From the NCBI GenBank assembly GCA_027346925.1, contig DAIERH010000040.1:1-14083 (forward strand): a stretch of 14,083 nucleotides of DNA, in the 5' to 3' direction. Position numbers and translations under genes: made by a program. Under the pieces are notes generated by a model. The model was not told the DNA's origin. It saw only the letters and a program-made list of their open reading frames with translations, and did no database searches. Every line of letters starts with the position of its first letter. Position 1 is the stretch's first letter. Shown piece after piece: positions 1 through 6,145 of the stretch. The stretch is from Geobacter sp. (GTDB taxonomy: Bacteria > Desulfobacterota > Desulfuromonadia > Geobacterales > Pseudopelobacteraceae).

Positions 1-86
1 TGGAGCGGGAACATGAGCATCAAAAATCCCTGGAACCAGCCCCAGGCAACCGGGATGGCATCGGGGGCCGGAATAAGCGCATTCAT
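1..86 (-). CDS. N-terminal fragment of a membrane protein, likely partner of the adjacent bd-like cytochrome
   Basis: Only the first 28 residues lie in the window; the rest runs off the left edge. The peptide begins MNALIPAPDAIPV, followed by a Trp/Phe/Leu/Met-rich stretch that looks like the start of a transmembrane helix. The ATG (84-86 on the plus strand, read in reverse) overlaps the TGA of the upstream cytochrome gene as ATGA. A strong Shine-Dalgarno sequence AAGGAGGTG sits at 91-99 inside the end of that gene. This arrangement implies translational coupling and therefore a subunit of the same complex. The visible start does not let me say whether it is a CydB-like subunit II or some other membrane anchor; I do not recognise it as canonical CydB. 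The reading frame and start are well supported, the function is inference from position. Confidence 0.7.
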   Translation of the reverse strand, partial: MNALIPAPDAIPVAWGWFQGFLMLMFPL

Positions 87-1864
87 TTCACACCTCCTTG
101 CAGCGATGCGGCCAGGAACCCGGCCAGGGCATCCTTGTCGGCCGGCGTCGCATTCAAGGGGGGCATGACGCCCCCCCTCAGTTTGTCAAGCATATCGAGG
201 GTCTTCCTGATCCGCTGCCGATCCCAGCCTGCCACTTTCGGCAGGAGCGGATTATCCCCCCCGCGCAAGGTGTGACACATGGAACAGTTCTGCTCAAAGA
301 CATCCTCGCCGTGGTCGTGGCCCGTTGCGGCCGCAGCCGGTTGCGGGCCGTTAAGCGAAACGATGAAATCGGCCAGCGCCTCCTTTTCCGCCGCAACGCC
401 CTGATAATCGGGCATGGCGGGGTTGAGGGCGCTCAACCTGTCGAGCCCCTTCCTGACCCTGGCCCGTTCCCACCCTGTCGTCAGGACGCGGATACGGTTC
501 TCGTCGTGGCAGGCGCTGCAATTGGCCTCGAACAACACCTGCCCCTTGCTGCCGGCTGGAGCGCCCCCTTCGGAAATGGCCTTCCCCTGCAACCCCTTGA
601 CGATGTAGACGGCCAACGCCCGTGCCTCGGCCTCGTTGCCGGCAAAGGGGGGCATGAAATACCGTTTGTCGTGGACCGTGCCGAGATAGGCGAGCATGGC
701 GGGATACGACATCGTCTTGGTACGGGCCAGGATATCGTTGTTCATCCCGCCGATCGTATGGCAGGCGTAGCACTGGTTGACGAACAGTTCCCTGCCCGCC
801 TCCAGCAGGCTCTCCTCGTGCAGGTCCTTTTGCTGCGTCCAGCGGGCGGAACGGAGGAAACCGTTCTGTTTCAGGCCTGCCATGTCCGTCTTGAGGATGG
901 CGTTGGAATACATCACCCCGTTGATCACGTAGGGTCGCCGCGATGCCTCCCTGGTCCATTCGAATGCCCCCATGAAGACGAATGCGCTGATAAACACAAA
1001 CAGCGCCGCCGGCCGGGAATGGAAGGCTGGCCGCAGAATGGCGAGGACCAGCGTCAGCACGGCAAGGACGATCAGCGCCCAGAACCCTGCCTGGAGCGCC
1101 CGCTGGATGGTCGGCGAGGCGCCGGCGATCAGGTTGCGCGCCGGTGGCGGGACAGTGGCGTAATACCAGATCCCGCAGGGGATGGCTGCCAGGTAGGAGG
1201 CAAGCACCCATTCGGCTGAGAACCTGGTCATCGTCTGCTTGGTGGCCGCATCCTTCAGGAACGTGCTGGTGAGGAAGGCGTACACCCCGGCCAGCATGCA
1301 GGCCACGGCGGTCCGGAAGAAGAGCGACGGCCAGAAGAGGGGATTGAAAAAGCCGGACCAGAATGAGCCGTTTTCCAACCAGGCGCCCGGATCCAGCATG
1401 AAGTTGATGATGCCGTTGATCAGCAGCAGACTGAGCCAGGCGGCGATGAAATAAATCCAGCCCACCACCTGGTGGGTGCGGTCGTCCATGCGGCCGAAGG
1501 TGTAGAAATAGACGAGGATCGCCACGATTTCCACGATGAAGAAGACCCACTCGGTGGCCCAGCCGAAAACGAAGATATGGATCAGAAGCGAGGTGGCGGC
1601 CGGGTGGACCAGGGAGATGACGAACCAGATGGCAACACCGGTCACACCGCCGGCCACCATCGTCATCAGCAGGAAAAACTTGGCGTGGGTTCGGGTAAAG
1701 TCAAGGATAGCCCGATTCTTCTCGCGAAGCCCCTTGCGCTCGGCGAACACGAGGTAGAGCCCGCCACCTACCGCAAAATGGGAGATGAAGACGTGAACAA
1801 TCGCAATAACGGCGATCAGCAGCCCACCTCCGACCTCCGGGATGTACCATACCGGATAGTTCAA
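83..1864 (-). CDS. Cytochrome bd-oxidase subunit I-like membrane protein fused to a triheme cytochrome c domain
   Basis: 593 residues. The N-terminal half (about 1-320) has roughly eight hydrophobic helices and resembles CydA; the C-terminal half has three haem c sites, CYACH 365-369, CSACH 449-453 and CSMCH 527-531, each in a small class-I-like cytochrome module. Eight helices put both ends in the periplasm, as cytochrome c maturation needs. Against E. coli CydA by eye, His24 matches the haem ligand H19, Glu112 matches E107, and Glu306 in REASRRP matches E445 of AEYGRQP. The b558 ligands H186 and M393 appear replaced (Arg184; Leu257/Gln258), and the long periplasmic Q-loop is missing. It may take electrons through its c haems and reduce oxygen or another acceptor; this is inference. 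The start is TTG at 1862-1864 with GGAGGTG six bases upstream; no nearby in-frame ATG exists. It overlaps the next gene by four bases. Confidence 0.88.
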   Translation of the reverse strand: MNYPVWYIPEVGGGLLIAVIAIVHVFISHFAVGGGLYLVFAERKGLREKNRAILDFTRTHAKFFLLMTMVAGGVTGVAIWFVISLVHPAATSLLIHIFVFGWATEWVFFIVEIVAILVYFYTFGRMDDRTHQVVGWIYFIAAWLSLLLINGIINFMLDPGAWLENGSFWSGFFNPLFWPSLFFRTAVACMLAGVYAFLTSTFLKDAATKQTMTRFSAEWVLASYLAAIPCGIWYYATVPPPARNLIAGASPTIQRALQAGFWALIVLAVLTLVLAILRPAFHSRPAALFVFISAFVFMGAFEWTREASRRPYVINGVMYSNAILKTDMAGLKQNGFLRSARWTQQKDLHEESLLEAGRELFVNQCYACHTIGGMNNDILARTKTMSYPAMLAYLGTVHDKRYFMPPFAGNEAEARALAVYIVKGLQGKAISEGGAPAGSKGQVLFEANCSACHDENRIRVLTTGWERARVRKGLDRLSALNPAMPDYQGVAAEKEALADFIVSLNGPQPAAAATGHDHGEDVFEQNCSMCHTLRGGDNPLLPKVAGWDRQRIRKTLDMLDKLRGGVMPPLNATPADKDALAGFLAASLQGGVK

Positions 1865-1906
1865 GAGCCACCTCCATACAATGAAATCTATCCCGTGGCA
1901 GGCAAA

Positions 1907-1938
1907 CGGGCCGGGATGTCCTGTGACGTCCCGGCCCG
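1907..1938 (-). terminator. Strong hairpin between the unknown gene and the cytochrome gene (weak terminator or leader hairpin)
   Basis: The arms 1907-1920 and 1925-1938 form a 14-bp GC-rich stem (one G-U pair) around the loop CTGT. Read on the minus strand it is followed only by CGTTTGCC, so the U-tract is poor. It could end transcripts of the upstream 257-residue gene, or sit in the 5' leader of the cytochrome mRNA if the promoter proposed at 1973-2000 is real. Its right-to-left end is 43 bases before the cytochrome start codon. Confidence 0.5.
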
Positions 1939-1972
1939 CATGGCAATTCTCGCCGGCCAGATAGTGCCATCA

Positions 1973-2000
1973 ATCTTACCATGGCCGGTTCAAATGGCAA
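1973..2000 (-). promoter_or_regulatory. Candidate sigma-70-type promoter for the cytochrome pair
   Basis: On the minus strand there is TTGCCA (1995-2000), a 16-base spacer and TAAGAT (1973-1978). Transcription would start near 1966 and give a leader of about 100 bases that includes the hairpin at 1907-1938. The -35 fits only moderately and the match is by eye. Confidence 0.35.
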
Positions 2001-2029
2001 ATCAAGAACCTCGCGCCAGCCACAGGTGT

Positions 2030-2803
2030 TCACTGACCGCAGCAGCAGCCACATCCCGATGAACCCATTGTTTCGGGTTTCACGGGTGCCAGCCGCCGCC
2101 AGTTCCCCTCCACTGCCGGTCGACGCCCGGAATCCAGGCGGTGCCCCCCCAGATACGCACGCATGAAATTCCCCGCAGCTTCCGGATCACCCTTCGAAAA
2201 CACGAGCGCCTGAAGTGCAGCCTCTCCGCCTGCCTTGCGAAAGCTATTGCAGCTTTCCGGGGCACTTTTGGCATACAGGGAGTACATTCCGGCCAGCGAC
2301 TGGAAAAGGGCGGTGCAGTATTCTTCCCTGCGCGTCTCCCCCGGCGGAGGGGAACTGCGCGTTGTGCTCAGCAGCATGACGACCGTGTCATCACGACGGG
2401 AAAAATGGCATTCCAGAAGGGCACACTTGAAGTATCCCCCCCTGATCACCGAAAGTTGCTCATGGCGGGGGGTTCCGGTGCTGTCGAACAGGACGCTGCT
2501 CCTCAGGCATCGTTCCTCGACGCTGAAGAGTGACAGCAGACCCAGGTCGAGGGGAGGAAACCAGCGGAGCGTGAAGCGGGAGGAATCATAGGAGACCCCC
2601 TCGTGTTCCAGGAGATCGGCGTGCACCGCCTCCAGCATGAATACACCGGGAACATCGTGCAGCCAGAAGTACCAGGCTGGCACCTCGATCCATACCTGAC
2701 TCAGCATGCTGACCCCCGTCAGTTTCCTGTCCTCGGGCGAGGCGTAGGAATTGTAGATGAAACAGGCCTCCAGTTTCTCCCTGACCGCATCAATCGGGTT
2801 CAT
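2030..2803 (-). CDS. Unrecognised protein with a cysteine-rich C-terminal tail
   Basis: 257 residues from the ATG at 2803, or 259 from an in-frame ATG two codons earlier. I prefer the second ATG because GGAGAGG lies about seven bases upstream of it, whereas it almost touches the first. There is no signal peptide and no convincing transmembrane segment, so it looks like a soluble cytoplasmic protein with alternating hydrophobic strands and charged stretches. The last ten residues are SSGCGCCCGQ: four cysteines within five positions, a likely metal-binding or redox tail. I do not recognise the family and assign no function. It lies upstream of and co-directional with the bd-like cytochrome gene, 165 bases away, but a hairpin and possible promoter lie between, so co-transcription is uncertain. 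Confidence 0.75.
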   Translation of the reverse strand: MNPIDAVREKLEACFIYNSYASPEDRKLTGVSMLSQVWIEVPAWYFWLHDVPGVFMLEAVHADLLEHEGVSYDSSRFTLRWFPPLDLGLLSLFSVEERCLRSSVLFDSTGTPRHEQLSVIRGGYFKCALLECHFSRRDDTVVMLLSTTRSSPPPGETRREEYCTALFQSLAGMYSLYAKSAPESCNSFRKAGGEAALQALVFSKGDPEAAGNFMRAYLGGHRLDSGRRPAVEGNWRRLAPVKPETMGSSGCGCCCGQ

Positions 2804-2990
2804 GATCATCCCTCTCCGCCGGAACGTATCGTTCGGGCATTTGATCTTTTCCTTCCCTCGACGTCTATCCCCATCTTGACGGCGACTCCTGGCATGAGCT
2901 TGACGGCCTGCACTCGATCAACCTTCCCCTGTGGACTATGCCGTTTTTATAGCCAGCCTATTAGATCATTTTTACAAACGATGTTTAAAT

Positions 2991-3020
2991 TATATAAATA
3001 TTCAAATAATATTCAATCAA
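2991..3020 (-). promoter_or_regulatory. Candidate promoter for the unknown cysteine-tail gene
   Basis: On the minus strand TTGATT (3015-3020), an 18-base spacer and TATATA (2991-2996) resemble a sigma-70 promoter inside the AT-rich core. It implies a leader of about 180 bases. AT-rich DNA produces such matches by chance, so confidence is low. Confidence 0.3.
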
Positions 3021-3133
3021 AATATTTACTGGTGCCATCCTACTATTTGTTAGTATTTAAATAGATACCACAAACAATGGGCTTAAATTTCCGATACGCT
3101 TTTCACTACGGCATGCCCCCTGTCAGACCGAGC

Positions 3134-3181
3134 CCATGACAAACAATATCTGTTTCAGTCAAACAGTGGTTGTCACTATGG
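3134..3181. repeat. Interrupted dyad, candidate operator or leader hairpin
   Basis: Outer arms GACAA (3138-3142) and TTGTC (3170-3174), with flanking CCAT (3134-3137) and ATGG (3178-3181), enclose inner arms CTGTTT (3150-3155) and AAACAG (3161-3166) around the loop CAGTC. The symmetry is imperfect, with 7- and 3-base internal loops. It lies 80 bases upstream of the promoter of the sigma-54 activator gene, which suits a regulator-binding site. Confidence 0.4.
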
Positions 3182-3259
3182 CTGAATACCCCAATCTGAG
3201 TCGGTTCGCTTCACCCGGCAGCTCCGGGGGGCGGGTAACCAGAGTAAGCCACTCCACCC

Positions 3260-3289
3260 TTGACTCCCTCCGCTGCCCCGCGCTACACT
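3260..3289 (+). promoter_or_regulatory. Sigma-70 promoter of the GAF/sigma-54 activator gene
   Basis: TTGACT (3260-3265), an 18-base spacer and TACACT (3284-3289) form a good housekeeping-type promoter. Transcription would begin near 3296, leaving a leader of about 26 bases that carries AGGAG at 3312-3316, five bases before the ATG at 3322. Confidence 0.6.
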
Positions 3290-3321
3290 CATTTGTGTAA
3301 ATAACCTACTCAGGAGTATCT

Positions 3322-6144
3322 ATGCCCATCGATACGCGGCTGGCGGCCCTGCGCACCAAGGTGTCAGGCTACGGCAAGGAGAACCAGGGGGAACTGCTGT
3401 ATGCCCTGGCGGAAGGCGCCGGGCTGCTCTCGGACAGCGAACGGGTCCGAATTTACCTGGAAGACCTGACCCGGGGGGCGCTCTCCTGCGTGCATGCCAG
3501 CGGCCCCCGGGCCGAGGAGATACGGGAAATCGGATTTCCCATCGGCTCCAGCGGGACCGTGGTCTCCAGCGTCTTTGTCAGCCAGTATGCCTCCGACTTC
3601 AGGGCCGCGCCGGAACGGCGCGACACAAGCGACGAGGATTTGGCCCACCGTTTCGGGTTTCGCGCCAGCTACGTCATGCCGGTGGTCAGCCTGGGCAAAT
3701 CCATCGGCGTACTCTGCATCGACCGAGAACGGCCCGGCGAGGTGCTGAGCGCCCAGGCAAAGTCGCAACTGGCCGATTTTGCGGGCTTCGTGGCCGACCG
3801 ACTCGACCAGGCACGCATCTATCACCAGCAGGTACAACTGGCCCGCCGCCTGGAGGAGTTCAAGGCCCGCGAGGCGGCCGGCATGATGGTCAGGTCGGCG
3901 GTACGGCTGATCAACAAGGTATCCCTGGCCTCGGTGCTGGTACCGGCCATGGGGGGGGAGGCCGGTTCCGGATTGATGCGGATCCTGGCCAGCTACTCGG
4001 AAGACCCGGACCTGAAGGCGCTCTACGACCAGCAGGGGGCCATCAATCTGCAAAAGGGGACATCGCTTATCTCCCAGTATGTGAGCAACGAGGCGGTGAT
4101 CACCGATGAACGCCTGCTGAAACCGCTCTTCATTGCCGACCTGACCCAGCACCACCTCCAACAGCGGGCCCTGACCGAATCCATGGCCCTGCGTTCGCTG
4201 TACGTGGTGCCGCGCTACAGCCCGGACAGCCGCCGCATCATCTGCCTGGTGAACTACTTTGCCCGCGAACTGCACCGCTTCAGCGATTTCGAGATGGGGC
4301 TCTTGCAGACTCACGCCGAGATGGTGGAGCGGGTCATCAACGAGGTGGGGGGCGAGCACCTGGAGATCCGGGTGCTGTCCGAGATCACCGAACTCTTGAA
4401 CGAACGGACGGAAAACCTGCAGCCGTTTTTGACCAAGGTACTCTCCAAGGCCACCGAACTGATCGGGGCCGATACCGGCAGCATCGCCGTGGTGTCCGAA
4501 CGGGACGGGGTGAGGTGGCTGGTGGTGGAGGATGAAAATGGCGTGATTATCGGCGCCAAGAACAAGGAGTGGCTGAAAAAATACATCCCCCCTTTCCCGA
4601 TCGGCGGCGAGGAACTGGCGCCGGAGGCACGCAGCCTGACCGGCTACGTGGCCCACACCAAGCTTCCCAAGATCATCGCCCGGGTAGAGGAGGAACAGCA
4701 GGCCGGCGGCTTCCACCGTTCCATGAGCGACCTTTTGAAGAGCGAGATCGCGGTACCGGTCATCTGCGACGACGAGGTGATCGCGGTGATCTGCCTCAAC
4801 TCCCTGCATTACGACTACTTCCGCGAGGAACACCGCCGCATCCTGCAGATCATCGGCTCCCTGACCGCCCGGCACATCTCGGACCTGCAGCGCATCGAGC
4901 GCCTGCAGGGGGAGGTCAACCGCCTGACCTCGGACGTGGCCTACAAGGACCCGCACGTCTCCTCCTACCGGCTGGGGAACATCATCGGCAACAGCCCCGC
5001 CTCCCAGGCGGTGGTGGAGTTCATCAACACCGTCTCTCCGCCACTCTTCAACCGCATCGTCTTCTGGAACCGCAACCTGCTCCAGGAGGCCACCATCGGG
5101 CTTCCCTCCATTCTGGTAACCGGCCCCACCGGCTCGGGCAAGGAGTTCTTCTTCAACAACCTGTACAACAAGCTCAACGAGTTGTACCGCCAGAGCATCA
5201 ACCCCGGCGGCGAACTGCCGGTCAAGAAGTCCAACATCGCCGCCTATTCGGGTGAGTTGACCTATTCGGAACTGTTCGGCCACAAGAAGGGGGCCTTCAC
5301 CGGGGCCTACAGTGACCGGCGCGGCATCCTGGAGGAGACCATGGGGGGTATCGTCTTCCTGGACGAGATAGGCGATGCCGACCCCAAAACCCAAGTGCAA
5401 CTCCTCCGCTTCCTTGACAACGGCGGCTTCGTGCGCCTGGGGGAGAACACCGAACGCTACAGCCGGGTGCTGCTGGTTGCGGCCACCAACAAAAACCTGC
5501 ACGAGGAGATTGCCGCCGGCCGCTTCCGCGAGGACCTGTACCACCGCCTGGCGGAACTCTCCATCCGCTTGCCCTCCCTCAACGAGCGGCGCGAGGACAT
5601 CCCCGACCTGTCGGTGCACTTCCTGGGCAAGCTCTACCGCACCTACCGCGGCGATGAAGAACCGCCCGAAAAGCCGCCCATCCTCTCCAGGGAGTCCAAG
5701 GACATCCTCATGCGGCACAGTTACAAGGGCAACATCCGCGAGCTGCGCAGCATCCTGTTGCGGGCGCTTTTTTTCCGGCGCACGCATATCATCACCGGCG
5801 ATGCGATCACCATGGCCATAGCCGGGACCGGCAGCGCCGAGGGCAACGCAAACCTCCTGCCCGCCACCCGCGACCTGGACGAGCGGCTGGCAAGCGACAT
5901 CATGGCACGGATCGCGGCTGGGGGGGATTTCTGGTCAGAGGTCTACGAGCCGTTCTCCCGCAACGACATCTCGCGGGAAACGGTGCGGCTGGTGATCGAA
6001 AAGAGCCGGGGGATTGCCGGCAAGACCATGCCGGCCGTGGCACGCTACCTCAAGGCCCTGGACCAGTCAAACGACAGCGTGGAGGAGCAGCGCAGGCTGT
6101 TCAGGTTCAAGAACTTCCTCTACAAGACGGTCAAGATCGGGTGA
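3322..6144 (+). CDS. Triple-GAF sigma-54-dependent transcriptional activator
   Basis: 940 residues, cytoplasmic, no membrane segments. Three GAF-like sensory modules fill roughly residues 20-165, 190-340 and 350-525, followed by a sigma-54 activator AAA+ ATPase. In the latter I see Walker A GPTGSGKE (601-608), the sigma-54 contact loop GAFTGA (657-662), Walker B IVFLDE (677-682), and an FREDLYHRL segment (735-743) with candidate arginine fingers. The GAFTGA loop supports real activation of sigma-54 RNA polymerase, gated by ligand binding or by partner proteins since there is no receiver domain. Two oddities: an insertion of about 25 residues (SPPLFNRIVFWNRNLLQEAT) before Walker A, and a C-terminus without a textbook Fis helix-turn-helix. 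Instead there is SRETVRLVIEK, then AVARYLKAL, and a basic end NFLYKTVKIG that may be a split HTH. It ends one base from the convergent kinase gene. Targets are unknown. Confidence 0.92.
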   Translation: MPIDTRLAALRTKVSGYGKENQGELLYALAEGAGLLSDSERVRIYLEDLTRGALSCVHASGPRAEEIREIGFPIGSSGTVVSSVFVSQYASDFRAAPERRDTSDEDLAHRFGFRASYVMPVVSLGKSIGVLCIDRERPGEVLSAQAKSQLADFAGFVADRLDQARIYHQQVQLARRLEEFKAREAAGMMVRSAVRLINKVSLASVLVPAMGGEAGSGLMRILASYSEDPDLKALYDQQGAINLQKGTSLISQYVSNEAVITDERLLKPLFIADLTQHHLQQRALTESMALRSLYVVPRYSPDSRRIICLVNYFARELHRFSDFEMGLLQTHAEMVERVINEVGGEHLEIRVLSEITELLNERTENLQPFLTKVLSKATELIGADTGSIAVVSERDGVRWLVVEDENGVIIGAKNKEWLKKYIPPFPIGGEELAPEARSLTGYVAHTKLPKIIARVEEEQQAGGFHRSMSDLLKSEIAVPVICDDEVIAVICLNSLHYDYFREEHRRILQIIGSLTARHISDLQRIERLQGEVNRLTSDVAYKDPHVSSYRLGNIIGNSPASQAVVEFINTVSPPLFNRIVFWNRNLLQEATIGLPSILVTGPTGSGKEFFFNNLYNKLNELYRQSINPGGELPVKKSNIAAYSGELTYSELFGHKKGAFTGAYSDRRGILEETMGGIVFLDEIGDADPKTQVQLLRFLDNGGFVRLGENTERYSRVLLVAATNKNLHEEIAAGRFREDLYHRLAELSIRLPSLNERREDIPDLSVHFLGKLYRTYRGDEEPPEKPPILSRESKDILMRHSYKGNIRELRSILLRALFFRRTHIITGDAITMAIAGTGSAEGNANLLPATRDLDERLASDIMARIAAGGDFWSEVYEPFSRNDISRETVRLVIEKSRGIAGKTMPAVARYLKALDQSNDSVEEQRRLFRFKNFLYKTVKIG

Positions 6145-6145
6145 T

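Larger units (their letters stand above)
2810..3321. other. 512-base divergent intergenic region with an AT-rich core
   Basis: This is the spacer between the minus-strand unknown gene and the plus-strand sigma-54 activator. Positions about 2943-3070 are strikingly AT-rich compared with the GC-rich surroundings and include a TATTTAAATA palindrome (3054-3063) and an 8-bp inverted repeat, TAAATATT/AATATTTA (2995-3002 and 3021-3028). I see promoters facing both ways and one larger dyad (listed separately). No coding sequence with a credible start is visible here. Confidence 0.7.

Noticed and set aside
98..1219. 373-codon plus-strand open frame opposite the cytochrome gene
   Set aside because: Antisense shadow of a GC-rich gene; no recognisable domain, low-complexity Arg/Pro/Gly composition, while the minus strand has clear CxxCH motifs and helices.
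1953..1969. TGGCAC..GGCC on the minus strand as a sigma-54 promoter
   Set aside because: The GG-to-GC spacing is nine instead of ten bases and the -12 lacks TTGC.
3020..3037. TGGCAC on the minus strand as a sigma-54 -24 element
   Set aside because: No GC-containing -12 element at the required 10-base distance; the following bases are AT-only.
2603..3064. 153-codon plus-strand frame running into the AT-rich spacer
   Set aside because: Overlaps the start of the unknown minus-strand gene, lacks a good ribosome-binding site, and its tail is translated AT-rich intergenic DNA.
3364..5787. 807-codon minus-strand open frame opposite the sigma-54 activator
   Set aside because: Striking length, but its His/Gln/Ala/Gly-rich translation has no domain, and the plus strand carries Walker, GAFTGA and GAF motifs. 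Long antisense frames are expected with GC-biased third positions.
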